Part shown: positions 1 through 8,783 of the stretch, piece by piece | Layout of the letters: each line of letters begins with the position of its first letter | Numbering within the stretch: the stretch's first letter is position 1 | Assembly (NCBI RefSeq): GCF_012102745.1 | Contig: NZ_JAAVSY010000001.1 | Coordinates: 248,001 to 312,000, forward strand | Reading direction: 5' to 3' | Length of the DNA stretch: 64,000 nucleotides | DNA from: Haematospirillum sp. H4485 | Lineage (GTDB): Bacteria > Pseudomonadota > Alphaproteobacteria > Rhodospirillales > Rhodospirillaceae | Position numbers and translations under genes: made by a program | Notes under the pieces: model-generated | Told to the model about the DNA's origin: nothing | Database searches by the model: none | Seen by the model: the letters and a program-made list of their open reading frames with translations, nothing else

Positions 1-333
1 CTGTGGCAAAGTGACAAGGACACAGCTGATGTTATGCGTCCCATTCTTTTGCGTCTTGCCACGATTTATCTGGTTTCTGCCCGCCGTTTTCCCGAAAAAG
101 GAAATGTTCCTGTAGCCATTGATCCTGTGGCCCATTTCCATCTGAGCAATGGTGCCCGCATTGAACGCCTGAACTGGATGGGGGACCGCTCCGGGCGGGG
201 TATCAGGCAGTCTGCCGGACTTATGGTCAACTACCTTTACCGGTTACAGGATATCGAGAAAAACCACGAGGGCTATAGCTCTCGGGGGACCGCAGCCCTG
301 TCTTCAGCCCTTAAAGGGTGGCTGAAGGGGTAG
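1..333 (+). CDS. Malonyl-CoA decarboxylase, C-terminal part (truncated by window start)
   Basis: The reading frame is open from base 1 to a TAG at 331-333, so only the last 110 residues are present and the start lies outside the window. The motif DPVAHFHLSNGA followed by RLNWMGDRS and the ending MVNYLYRLQDIEKNHE match the C-terminal catalytic domain of malonyl-CoA decarboxylase, which converts malonyl-CoA to acetyl-CoA and CO2. The His and Asn of HLSNG and the downstream NW belong to the conserved active-site core of the family. Assignment is by motif recognition; the N-terminal helical domain cannot be checked. Confidence 0.85.
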   Translation: MWQSDKDTADVMRPILLRLATIYLVSARRFPEKGNVPVAIDPVAHFHLSNGARIERLNWMGDRSGRGIRQSAGLMVNYLYRLQDIEKNHEGYSSRGTAALSSALKGWLKG

Positions 334-524
334 GCTGTTTGCTCACTGAGTCGGCTGTTCATGCATTCTTTTGTTGCCATTTGTATCTTGAATTGTCTAT
401 GTGTGTGGCTTCGTGCAGCCGATCTTGGTCGGCAGCCGGTGTTCTGCGTGGTGCAGGCAGTGGCAAAAACTGCTTTGTTGACCGCAAAGTTGAGCTTGGC
501 TGTAGATAAGGTGTGGCAGCGCTG

Positions 525-610
525 GCGGGCGTGGCGAAATTGGTATACGCGCCGGATTTAGGTTCCGGTGGCCTTGTGTCGTGGGGGTTCAAGTCCCTCC
601 GCCCGCACCA
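525..610 (+). tRNA. tRNA-Leu (anticodon UAG)
   Basis: The acceptor arms GCGGGCG (525-531) and CGCCCGC (600-606) pair fully and are followed by a discriminator A and an encoded CCA. The anticodon stem CCGGA/TCCGG holds the loop TTTAGGT, giving anticodon UAG, which reads CUA and other CUN codons. A long variable arm is present between the anticodon stem and the T arm GGGGGTTCAAGTCCC, as expected for a class II leucine tRNA of about 86 bases. It sits between the decarboxylase gene and tig. Confidence 0.96.
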
Positions 611-754
611 CATTATCCGCGAGGATTGTCACTGTGCCTGTATATCCGGGCAAGGACAGGACCCGGGTAAAAAAGGGTTTTCGGTTTGTCATAAGGGGAA
701 GCAGGGCCAAGATTGTCGCGGTCCGTTCGGTACCCAAGAACTTCGGGATATTCC

Positions 755-2140
755 ATGCAGGTTACTCAAACGAATGCTGACGGTCTGAAGCATGCTTTCA
801 AGATTGTCGTTCCGGCCGGAGACATTGGCAACAAGGTTGAAAGCCGTCTCAAGGAGGTTGCGACCCGGGTTTCTATCGCCGGCTTTCGTCCGGGGAAAGT
901 GCCGATGTCCATTGTTCGCAAGCGCTATGCGGCCTCTATCATGGGTGAAGTTCTGGAAGATGCCGTCCAGGGCGGTGTGCGTTCGACCTTGGAGCAAAAG
1001 AAGCTGACACCGGCAGCGCAGCCCAAGATTGAGGTTGTGTCCTTCGATGAGGGCAAGGATCTTGAATTCACCATGGAATTCGAGGCTCTCCCTGAAATCG
1101 GTGAGACAGACTTTGCGGCCGTTCAGCTGGTCAAGCCTGTTGTGGAATTCGAGGATGCCGAGGTTGAGGAAGCCTTGGCCCGTATTGCGCAAAGCCGCAA
1201 GGTGAATGAGGTTGTCGAGGAAGCGCGTAAGGCTAAAACTGGCGATATCCTTGAGATTGATTTCGTTGGACGTATCGATGGCGAAGAGTTCCCCGGCGGC
1301 AAGGGTGAGTCTTATGACCTGGAGCTTGGATCGGGATCTTTCATCCCCGGCTTTGAGGATCAGCTTGTCGGTGCCAAGCCCGGTGACAGCGTTACGGTGA
1401 CCGTAACCTTCCCCGAGTCCTACCATGCCAAGGATCTTGCCGGTAAAGAGGCTGCGTTTGAGGTCAATGTGAAGGCTCTCAAGCAAGCCAAGGTGCCCGA
1501 GCTTGATGATGCGTTCGCGAAGTCTGCTGGATTCGATGACATGGCGGCTTTGCGTACCGCTGTGCGTGAGCAGATCCAGTCGGATTATGACAATTTGGTG
1601 CGCGGACGCATGAAGCGTGAGCTTCTGGACAAGCTGTCCGAGATGGTCAGCTTCCCGGTCCCTCAAGGCATGATCGACGCTGAATTTTCAGGGATCTGGC
1701 CCGAAATTGAGGCTGCGATGAAGAACGATGCCTTGGAAGAGGAAGACAAGGGCAAGTCTGAAAATGATCTGCGTGCTGAATATACCGCAATAGCCGAGCG
1801 TCGCGTGCGCTTGGGGCTTTTGCTGGCCGATACCGGGCGTCGTGGCGAGGTTCAAGTTACCCAGGAAGACCTTAACCATGCCGTGATGCGTGAGGCCATG
1901 CGCTATCCCGGTCAGGAGCGTGCTGTTTTCCAGTACTTCCAGAGTAATAAGCAGGCACTGGATCAGTTGAGGGCGCCTATTTATGAGGATAAAGTTGTTG
2001 ACCTTATCCTTGGAAAGGTTACGTGCACGGACCAGAAAATGTCGCCTGCTGGGCTGATGGAGACCGGAGAAGCTTCTGCGGCCCCAAAGAAAGCTGCAAG
2101 AAAGAAGGTATCCAAGAAATCTGGCGCTGCTGCTGAGTAA
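755..2140 (+). CDS. tig: Trigger factor, ribosome-associated chaperone and peptidyl-prolyl isomerase
   Basis: A 461-residue protein starting MQVTQTNADGLKHAF. It has the N-terminal ribosome-binding domain with the signature GFRPGKVPMSIV near residues 45-57, the central FKBP-type isomerase domain (DFVGRIDGEEFPGG near residue 170), and the C-terminal helical chaperone arm. The ATG at 755 matches the usual N-terminus of the family; an upstream in-frame ATG at 713 would add 14 unconserved residues. The tail is unusually rich in Lys and Ala (about 20 residues). Trigger factor binds nascent chains at the exit tunnel and commonly precedes clpP-clpX, as here. A strong terminator follows. Confidence 0.97.
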   Translation: MQVTQTNADGLKHAFKIVVPAGDIGNKVESRLKEVATRVSIAGFRPGKVPMSIVRKRYAASIMGEVLEDAVQGGVRSTLEQKKLTPAAQPKIEVVSFDEGKDLEFTMEFEALPEIGETDFAAVQLVKPVVEFEDAEVEEALARIAQSRKVNEVVEEARKAKTGDILEIDFVGRIDGEEFPGGKGESYDLELGSGSFIPGFEDQLVGAKPGDSVTVTVTFPESYHAKDLAGKEAAFEVNVKALKQAKVPELDDAFAKSAGFDDMAALRTAVREQIQSDYDNLVRGRMKRELLDKLSEMVSFPVPQGMIDAEFSGIWPEIEAAMKNDALEEEDKGKSENDLRAEYTAIAERRVRLGLLLADTGRRGEVQVTQEDLNHAVMREAMRYPGQERAVFQYFQSNKQALDQLRAPIYEDKVVDLILGKVTCTDQKMSPAGLMETGEASAAPKKAARKKVSKKSGAAAE

Positions 2141-2168
2141 GTAGCCCTGCTTTTGTTATACCAAGAGA

Positions 2169-2198
2169 AGGCGCCCTGTCTGGACTGGGCGCCTTTTT
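2169..2198 (+). terminator. Rho-independent terminator after tig
   Basis: An 8 bp perfect stem, AGGCGCCC (2169-2176) with GGGCGCCT (2187-2194), has a 10-base loop and runs into TTTTT. It lies 29 bases after the tig stop and separates tig from clpP. Confidence 0.9.
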
Positions 2199-2308
2199 AA
2201 TTGGTTGTCTGCTGCCCTCTGCCGTATAACAGGACTTTTCATTGCCCAGTCAGTAGCCTACAGTGGCCACCGGCAGGTGTTTCCGTGTAATGAGCAAGGA
2301 AGAGTAGA

Positions 2309-2962
2309 ATGATGCGCGAGCGGGATCCTTTTGACGTTTATATGAACACGCTGGTGCCGATGGTTGTCGAGCAGACCAACCGTGGAGAGCGCAGCTATGA
2401 TATTTATTCCCGTTTGCTGAAAGAACGCATTATCTTCCTGACCGGGCCGGTCAATGATGTTGTGTCCAGTCTGGTTTGTGCGCAGCTTTTGTTTCTTGAG
2501 TCTGAGAATCCCTCCAAGGATATTGCCTTTTATATCAACTCACCTGGTGGTGTGGTGACGTCCGGTCTGGCCATGTACGACACCATGCAGTATATCCGCT
2601 GTGATGTAGCCACGCTGTGTATCGGTCAGGCTGCTTCCATGGGGTCACTGTTGTTGACGTCTGGTGCAAAGGGCAAGCGGTTCTCCCTGCCAAATTCAAG
2701 GATCATGATCCATCAGCCATCGGGCGGATTTCAGGGGCAGGCCACTGATATAGAAATTCATGCCAGGGAGATCCTGAGTCTTCGTTCTCGCCTGAATTCC
2801 ATGTATGCAAAGCATACCGGTAAGCCAATTGAGGAAATTGAGCAGGCGATGGAGCGCGACAAGTTTATGCCAGCGGAGGAAGCCAAGGAATTTGGGCTGA
2901 TTGATGAGGTCGTACAGGAGCGCCCAAAATCTGTTGATACAGGATCAAAACCTGGTGACTGA
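2309..2962 (+). CDS. clpP: ATP-dependent Clp protease proteolytic subunit
   Basis: A 217-residue protein with a complete Ser-His-Asp triad: Ser110 in GQAASMGS, His135 in MIHQPSGG, and Asp184 in MERDKF. The signature YINSPGG occurs near residue 75. The protein forms the double-heptamer peptidase barrel that degrades substrates unfolded by ClpX, encoded 279 bases downstream. The start [17 protein letters not shown] carries a short propeptide-like N-terminus typical of alphaproteobacterial ClpP. AGGAAG at 2298-2303 is a plausible ribosome-binding site. Confidence 0.98.
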   Translation: MMRERDPFDVYMNTLVPMVVEQTNRGERSYDIYSRLLKERIIFLTGPVNDVVSSLVCAQLLFLESENPSKDIAFYINSPGGVVTSGLAMYDTMQYIRCDVATLCIGQAASMGSLLLTSGAKGKRFSLPNSRIMIHQPSGGFQGQATDIEIHAREILSLRSRLNSMYAKHTGKPIEEIEQAMERDKFMPAEEAKEFGLIDEVVQERPKSVDTGSKPGD

Positions 2963-2991
2963 GGCGTTTGTTGCAGATTGGTTTTGAGTGT

Positions 2992-3034
2992 CCCTTATTG
3001 TTCCGGTATACATATTATATCGGAACAATAAGGG
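2992..3034. repeat. 14 bp perfect inverted repeat between clpP and clpX
   Basis: CCCTTATTGTTCCG (2992-3005) is exactly repeated in inverted orientation at 3021-3034, with a 15-base AT-rich spacer. It starts 29 bases after the clpP stop. As RNA it would form a strong hairpin, but no T tract follows on the plus strand, so it is not a canonical intrinsic terminator. It could act as an operator, an mRNA-stabilising hairpin or a terminator. Its function is unknown. Confidence 0.8.
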
Positions 3035-3241
3035 TTCCTTGTCCGTTTTCCGGGTGAGGGGTGTGGTCGTTCCCAAGCCGTTGGTTTTTCCGGTAGCAGG
3101 CATTTTGAGATTGTGCGTGCCTTGCTGTAACGGCTAACATAAGAGCTTGGAGCAAGGGCCTGTTGGCCGAGTATAGTCTTCGCGGTGAGATCAGGGTCGT
3201 TTCCCGATCCGGCGCTTCTTGCCGCATGGAGTGGAGATACA

Positions 3242-4510
3242 ATGAGCAAGTCCCCGGGCGGCGATTCAAAAAATACCTTGTACTGCTCGTTCTGCGGGAA
3301 AAGCCAGCACGAAGTACGCAAGCTTATTGCCGGTCCAACCGTTTTCATTTGCGATGAGTGTATTGAGCTTTGCATGGATATTATCCGTGAAGAGCATAAA
3401 ACTCACATGGTGAAGACCCGTGATGGCGTTCCTTCGCCGCGTGACATCATGAAGGTTTTGGATGATTATGTTATAGGGCAGGCGCATGCGAAACGCGTTC
3501 TGTCCGTCGCTGTGCACAATCACTACAAGAGACTGTCAGTTGTTGGGAAAGGCAATGATATCGAGATTGCCAAGTCCAATATTTTGCTGATTGGCCCGAC
3601 TGGTTGTGGCAAGACCCTTCTGGCTCAGACGCTGGCTCGTATTCTTGATGTTCCCTTTACCATGGCCGATGCCACGACGCTGACGGAAGCCGGATATGTT
3701 GGGGAGGATGTGGAAAACATTATCCTCAAGCTGTTGCAAGCTGCTGACTATAATGTCGAGCGTGCGCAGAGGGGCATTGTTTATATTGATGAAATCGACA
3801 AGATCAGTCGAAAGTCTGATAATCCCTCGATAACCCGTGATGTTTCCGGTGAGGGTGTTCAGCAAGCCTTGCTGAAGATTATGGAAGGTACTGTTGCATC
3901 GGTACCTCCCCAAGGTGGTCGCAAGCACCCTCAGCAAGAATTTTTGCAGGTTGATACAACGAACATACTCTTTATCTGCGGTGGCGCTTTTGCCGGTCTG
4001 GATCGTATTATCAGCCAGAGGGGCAAGGGAACATCGATTGGTTTCGGTGCGGATGTCCGTGATCCCGAGCAAAGAAAAACCGGCGAGCTGTTGCGTGAGA
4101 TTGAGCCAGAAGATTTGCTGAAGTACGGCCTTATACCAGAGTTTGTCGGGCGTTTGCCGGTCATTGCTACGCTGGACGATCTGGACGAGGCTGCTTTGAT
4201 TCAGATTCTGACAGAGCCAAAGAATGCATTGGTCAAGCAGTACCAGAAGCTTTTTGAGATGGAAAATGCTCACTTGACCTTCCAGGAAGATGCTCTTTCC
4301 ACGATTGCGCAGAAGGCAATCGCTCGGAAGACCGGGGCGCGTGGCTTGCGTTCGATCATGGAAGGTATCCTGCTTGATACGATGTTTGATCTTCCGGGCA
4401 ATGAAGGTATTGAGGAGGTCGTGGTCAACAAAGAAGCTGCTGAGTTGAGAGCCAAGCCCTTGGTCATTTATTCCGAGAGGCCTCGTTCCGAGGAATTGGG
4501 CAGCGCCTGA
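3242..4510 (+). CDS. clpX: ATP-dependent Clp protease ATP-binding subunit ClpX
   Basis: A 422-residue AAA+ unfoldase. The N-terminal zinc-binding domain has two CxxC pairs (YCSFCGKS and FICDECIEL). The Walker A site is GPTGCGKT, Walker B is IVYIDEIDK, and the pore loop GYVGED and substrate-contact RKH-type segment are present. The ATG at 3242 gives the family-typical start [19 protein letters not shown]; an in-frame upstream ATG at 3185 adds 19 residues outside the family. It feeds substrates to ClpP. In many relatives lon follows clpX; here a terminator and then the pyruvate dehydrogenase operon follow. Confidence 0.98.
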   Translation: MSKSPGGDSKNTLYCSFCGKSQHEVRKLIAGPTVFICDECIELCMDIIREEHKTHMVKTRDGVPSPRDIMKVLDDYVIGQAHAKRVLSVAVHNHYKRLSVVGKGNDIEIAKSNILLIGPTGCGKTLLAQTLARILDVPFTMADATTLTEAGYVGEDVENIILKLLQAADYNVERAQRGIVYIDEIDKISRKSDNPSITRDVSGEGVQQALLKIMEGTVASVPPQGGRKHPQQEFLQVDTTNILFICGGAFAGLDRIISQRGKGTSIGFGADVRDPEQRKTGELLREIEPEDLLKYGLIPEFVGRLPVIATLDDLDEAALIQILTEPKNALVKQYQKLFEMENAHLTFQEDALSTIAQKAIARKTGARGLRSIMEGILLDTMFDLPGNEGIEEVVVNKEAAELRAKPLVIYSERPRSEELGSA

Positions 4511-4544
4511 GGATTCGTCCTTTCTTTGAAGTCCTGCTTTTCTG

Positions 4545-4575
4545 GCTGGGGAGTATGATGCTCCCCGGCTTTTTT
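4545..4575 (+). terminator. Rho-independent terminator after clpX
   Basis: GCTGGGGAG (4545-4553) pairs with CTCCCCGGC (4561-4569), a 9 bp stem with one G-T pair and a 7-base loop, followed by six T. It lies 34 bases after the clpX stop. Confidence 0.9.
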
Positions 4576-4980
4576 ATGTCCGGATAGGCACTTGAAGCCA
4601 ATTGATAGGGGAGCTTTATTACAATTTTCCGGGAGGGATTGGCCCCTTCTGTGCTGGCCTATCTAGCATATTGTTATTATAAGGGTATTTTTATCGGACA
4701 ATAAATTCGTTTTAGAATCATAACGCGATATAAAATTCCTTCATTCCTTGATGATCAGTTGCGATATACATTCTATACAAATGATTAACTGGTAAATGGT
4801 TTAAATCTCGTTGTGCGTTGCAAAACAGAGGGTTGGTTGTAGATTCGTGCTTGCAACTGCGTGATCTTTGGATACCTTTGCCGGAAATAAACAGAGGTTC
4901 CCGGCAGCCGGTGCAGAGCCACGGCTCGTCGTGCTTTTTGTCGGGACCGCGTCTCGTTTGCCCCCAAATCCGGAGGGATC
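4576..4980. other. AT-rich intergenic region upstream of the pyruvate dehydrogenase operon
   Basis: About 400 bases without a convincing gene. Bases from about 4600 to 4830 are clearly more AT-rich than the surroundings, with runs such as TTGTTATTATAAGGG and CGGACAATAAATT. This is the likely promoter and regulator-binding region for pdhA. The segment nearest the gene returns to normal composition. GGAGG at 4972-4976, just before the pdhA ATG, is a strong Shine-Dalgarno site. No consensus promoter can be picked out with confidence. Confidence 0.6.
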
Positions 4981-5985
4981 ATGGCATCCACATCTCGCCG
5001 TAAACTGCGCTCCGATGCGCCGGACCTTGCTCAGTTGAAGACCTACTATCGCGACATGCTTTTGATACGCCGCTTTGAAGAGAAAGCCGGCCAGCTGTAT
5101 GGCATGGGTCTGATCGGTGGTTTCTGTCATCTTTACATCGGCCAAGAGGCCGTTGTTGTTGGCATGCAGGCCGCAGCGCTTGAAGGAGTTGATACGGTTG
5201 TAACCAGTTATCGTGATCATGGTCATATGTTGGCGTGTGGCATGGATGCGCGTGGAGTAATGGCAGAGCTGACCGGCCGTGAAGGGGGATATTCCCGTGG
5301 CAAGGGCGGCTCCATGCATATGTTCTCCGAAGAAAAGGGGTTTTACGGCGGTCACGGTATCGTTGGGGCACAGATCCCAATCGGGACAGGTCTTGCTTTT
5401 GCTCACCAGTACAAGGGCGACAATGGCGTTAACTTTGCCTACATGGGCGATGGGGCTGTCAACCAAGGTCAGGTATATGAAAGCTTCAATATGGCTGCTT
5501 TGTGGAAGCTGCCGGTAGTCTATGTCATCGAGAACAACAAGTATGGTATGGGCACCAGTGTTGAACGTGCCTCTGCCTCGACCGAGTTGTTCCAGCGTGG
5601 TTATGCCTATGGCATACCGGGTGAGGCTGTTGATGGTATGGATGTCCTTGCTGTACGCGATGCTGCCCTGCGTGCTGCGGGCCATGCACGCTCGGGCAAG
5701 GGGCCTTATATCCTTGAAGCCAAGACGTATCGTTACCGTGGTCACTCCATGTCGGATCCGGGAAAATACCGGAGCAAAGACGAAGTGACCAAGATGCGCA
5801 CCGAGCGTGACCCGATTGACTTGCTCAAGGTTCAGCTTCTTGAAATGGGTGCCATTGATGAGGCGGGCCTGAAAGAACTTGACCGGGAGGTCAAGCAGAT
5901 CGTTACCGAGGCGGCGGAGTTCTCGCAAAGCAGCCCCGAGCCGGATCCTTCGGAATTGTATACCGATATTCTGGTTGGCGCCTGA
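4981..5985 (+). CDS. pdhA: Pyruvate dehydrogenase E1 component, alpha subunit
   Basis: A 334-residue thiamine-diphosphate enzyme subunit. The ThDP/Mg motif begins at YMGDGAVNQGQVYESFN and continues to VIENNKYGMG. The phosphorylation-loop-like segment YRGHSMSDPGKYRSKDEV is present, as in the alpha2beta2-type E1 of alphaproteobacteria and mitochondria. E1 decarboxylates pyruvate and transfers the acetyl group to lipoyl-E2. The gene starts after a strong GGAGG site and leads pdhA-pdhB-pdhC-lpd-lipA, with about 20-50 base gaps between genes. Confidence 0.97.
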   Translation: MASTSRRKLRSDAPDLAQLKTYYRDMLLIRRFEEKAGQLYGMGLIGGFCHLYIGQEAVVVGMQAAALEGVDTVVTSYRDHGHMLACGMDARGVMAELTGREGGYSRGKGGSMHMFSEEKGFYGGHGIVGAQIPIGTGLAFAHQYKGDNGVNFAYMGDGAVNQGQVYESFNMAALWKLPVVYVIENNKYGMGTSVERASASTELFQRGYAYGIPGEAVDGMDVLAVRDAALRAAGHARSGKGPYILEAKTYRYRGHSMSDPGKYRSKDEVTKMRTERDPIDLLKVQLLEMGAIDEAGLKELDREVKQIVTEAAEFSQSSPEPDPSELYTDILVGA

Positions 5986-6006
5986 GCGAGCGGAGGAAGT
6001 TCTATT

Positions 6007-7437
6007 ATGTCGATTACCGTTCTGATGCCCGCCCTGTCGCCGACAATGACAGAGGGAAAGCTGGCAAAGTGGCTCAAGAAGGAAGGGGATGTTGTTGCGT
6101 CCGGCGATGTGATTGCCGAGATCGAAACGGACAAGGCAACCATGGAGTTTGAATCTGCTGACGAGGGAACTCTGGGCAAGATCCTCATTCCTGAGGGAAC
6201 AGAAGGTGTGGCGGTGAATACACCGATTGCTCTTTTGCTTGAGGAAGGCGAAAGCGCCGATACGGTTCAGGTAAGCCAGGCGCCACAGATTACCCCCCGT
6301 GTGGCAGAGGCTTCTTCACCGTCTCAGGCTGCATCTGCGCCCCGTCCTGTTCAGATGGCTGGTTCGTCCAGCGATGGCGAAGTGTTTGAGCCGGCTGTGC
6401 CGACAACCACGGCTTATTCCCCGCCAATGGCAAGCGAAAAGACTTCCGGACGATTTATTCGCCAGACGGTTCGTGAGGCCCTGCGCGATGCTATGGCCGA
6501 AGAAATGCGTCGTGATGACAATGTATTTCTGATGGGTGAGGAAGTTGCCCAGTATCAGGGTGCATACAAGGTATCCCAGGGGCTTCTGGATGAATTTGGT
6601 CCCCGCCGGGTTATTGATACGCCGATTACGGAGATGGGCTTTGCCGGGCTTGCAACGGGTGCAGCTTTCAAAGGCTTGCGTCCAATTGTCGAGTTCATGA
6701 CGTTCAACTTCTCCATGCAGGCGATTGACCACATCATCAATTCTGCAGCGAAGACCCTGTACATGGCCGGCGGGCAGCTTGGTTGCCCCATTGTGTTTCG
6801 CGGTCCTAACGGTGCTGCGGCTCGCGTTGGTGCCCAGCACTCCCAATGCTACGCATCCTGGTATGCCCATGTGCCGGGATTGAAAGTAGTAGCGCCTTGG
6901 TCTGCTGCTGATGCAAAGGGCCTTCTCAAGGCTGCCATTCGTGATCCGAACCCCGTTGTGTTCCTGGAGAACGAGATTCTTTACGGGCAGTCTTTTGATG
7001 TTCCCGATGATCCTGATTTCGTCATTCCGATCGGGAAGGCCAAAGTCGAGCGGGTTGGTACAGACGTCACGCTGACAGCCTATTCCAGAATGGTTGGTGT
7101 CGCGCTGGAAGCTGCCGATGTTCTTGCTGCGCAGGGAATTTCGGCGGAAGTGATCAATCTGAGGTCTATCCGTCCTCTTGATGTTGCTACGATCCTGGAA
7201 TCGGTCAAGAAAACCAATCGAATTGTATCTGTCGAAGAGGGATGGCCTGTCGCAGGCATAGGATCGGAAATTTCGGCTGTTGTGACCGAGCTGGCGTTTG
7301 ACTGGCTGGATGCCCCTGTTCGCCGTGTGACCGGCGCCGATGTGCCGATGCCATATGCGGCAAATCTGGAAAAGCTGGCGTTGCCAGATGTTGCCCAGAT
7401 TGTCGATGTGGCCAAGTCTGTTTGCTACAAGTCCTGA
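6007..7437 (+). CDS. pdhB: Pyruvate dehydrogenase E1 component, beta subunit, with N-terminal lipoyl domain
   Basis: A 476-residue fusion. Residues 1-80 form a lipoyl domain with the lipoylation site Lys43 in ETDKATME. A Pro/Ala/Ser linker (about 85-145) leads to the E1 beta transketolase-like domain (about 150-476), with [13 protein letters not shown] and the C-terminal region around [11 protein letters not shown]. The lipoyl domain on E1 beta is an established feature of many alphaproteobacterial complexes. Its lipoyl domain is very similar to that of the E2 encoded next door, even in DNA sequence. Confidence 0.97.
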   Translation: MSITVLMPALSPTMTEGKLAKWLKKEGDVVASGDVIAEIETDKATMEFESADEGTLGKILIPEGTEGVAVNTPIALLLEEGESADTVQVSQAPQITPRVAEASSPSQAASAPRPVQMAGSSSDGEVFEPAVPTTTAYSPPMASEKTSGRFIRQTVREALRDAMAEEMRRDDNVFLMGEEVAQYQGAYKVSQGLLDEFGPRRVIDTPITEMGFAGLATGAAFKGLRPIVEFMTFNFSMQAIDHIINSAAKTLYMAGGQLGCPIVFRGPNGAAARVGAQHSQCYASWYAHVPGLKVVAPWSAADAKGLLKAAIRDPNPVVFLENEILYGQSFDVPDDPDFVIPIGKAKVERVGTDVTLTAYSRMVGVALEAADVLAAQGISAEVINLRSIRPLDVATILESVKKTNRIVSVEEGWPVAGIGSEISAVVTELAFDWLDAPVRRVTGADVPMPYAANLEKLALPDVAQIVDVAKSVCYKS

Positions 7438-7458
7438 TTCGGTGAGGGGAATATTGTT

Positions 7459-8751
7459 ATGGCTCAAAAGATTCTGATGCCGGCCCTGTCTCCGACCATG
7501 ACGGAAGGCACGCTGGCCAAGTGGCTGAAAAAAGAAGGTGATGCAATTTCAGCTGGTGATGTGATTGCCGAGATCGAAACGGACAAGGCAACCATGGAAT
7601 TTGAGGCTGTCGACGAGGGTATTCTGGCGCGTGTCTTGATTCCTGCGGGCACGCAGGGCGTTGCGGTGAATGAGCCGATCGCTCTTTTGCTGGAAGAAGG
7701 TGACGATCATGCCGCTCTTGATGCGCTGATGACGGCTTCTTCGCCTAAGGTTGAAGCAAAGACTGCAGCTCCTGCCGCTGTGTCATCTTCTCCGGCCTCT
7801 TCGGTTTCGGTGTCTCGGTCGGCTTCTGCATCCGGTGGGGCTACGCGTGTATTCGCTAGTCCCTTGGCGCGTCGTTTGGCAAAAGAAGCCGGGCTGGACC
7901 TTTCCGTGCTCAAAGGAAGCGGTCCACGTGGTCGCATTGTGCGCCATGATATTCAGGAAGTCTTGGCATCCGGCGTGACAGCGCGCGTGGCTCCTGCTTC
8001 TTCTGCTCCGGTTGCTCCGGCCCCCAAAGCATCTTCGTCTCCGCAGTTGCAGCCCATGCCATGGCAGGCTTATACAGCTGAACCCAATACCGGGATCCGC
8101 AAGACCATTGCCCGACGTCTGTCGGAAGCCAAGCAGACAGTTCCTCATTTCTATCTGACCGTTGATGTGGAGCTGGATGCCCTGATGGCCCTGCGCAAAC
8201 AGCTTAACAATGTTCCCGATGCGGGGCACAAGCTGTCTGTCAATGATTTTGTCATCAAGGCATGTGCACTGGCCCTCCAGAAAGTGCCGGCTGCCAATGC
8301 CATGTGGACGGATGAAGCCATTTTGCGGTTTGATGAGATTGATATCTCCGTTGCGGTGGCGACAGAGGGCGGTCTTATTACACCGGTTATCCGCAATGCA
8401 GACCGTAAGGGGCTGGCAACAATCTCTACGGAGATGAAGGCTCTTGCGAAGAAGGCAAGGGATGGCAAGCTGCGCCCTGAAGAATTCCAAGGTGGCGGAT
8501 TCAGCATTTCCAATTTGGGGATGTATGGCATCAAGTCATTCTCTGCCATTATAAACCCGCCACAAAGCTGCATCTTGGCTGTTGGCGCGGGTGAAGAGCG
8601 CGTTGTTGTTCGTGACGGGGCTGTTGCCGTGCGAACGATGATGACCGTGACCCTTTCTGTTGATCACCGGTCTGTTGATGGAGCAGTTGGGGCCCAGTTC
8701 CTCGCGGCCTTGAAGCCGCTCTTGGAAGACCCTGTCCAGCTTATGCTGTGA
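7459..8751 (+). CDS. pdhC: Dihydrolipoamide acetyltransferase, E2 of the pyruvate dehydrogenase complex
   Basis: A 430-residue E2. A single lipoyl domain (1-80, Lys43) is followed by an Ala/Ser-rich linker, the peripheral-subunit-binding domain (about 132-168, with [20 protein letters not shown] and GPRGRIV), a second linker and the catalytic domain (about 205-430). The catalytic motif [14 protein letters not shown] is near the C-terminus, with the active His in DHR. E2 forms the complex core and transfers acetyl to CoA. It lies 21 bases after pdhB and 32 before lpd. Confidence 0.97.
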   Translation: MAQKILMPALSPTMTEGTLAKWLKKEGDAISAGDVIAEIETDKATMEFEAVDEGILARVLIPAGTQGVAVNEPIALLLEEGDDHAALDALMTASSPKVEAKTAAPAAVSSSPASSVSVSRSASASGGATRVFASPLARRLAKEAGLDLSVLKGSGPRGRIVRHDIQEVLASGVTARVAPASSAPVAPAPKASSSPQLQPMPWQAYTAEPNTGIRKTIARRLSEAKQTVPHFYLTVDVELDALMALRKQLNNVPDAGHKLSVNDFVIKACALALQKVPAANAMWTDEAILRFDEIDISVAVATEGGLITPVIRNADRKGLATISTEMKALAKKARDGKLRPEEFQGGGFSISNLGMYGIKSFSAIINPPQSCILAVGAGEERVVVRDGAVAVRTMMTVTLSVDHRSVDGAVGAQFLAALKPLLEDPVQLML

Positions 8752-8783
8752 TTGCCCTGATCTGACCGAAACGGAGAAATGTA

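Noticed and set aside
6316-7467. Long minus-strand open frame (383 codons) opposite pdhB
   Set aside because: It is a shadow of the pdhB coding sequence with no recognisable protein features.
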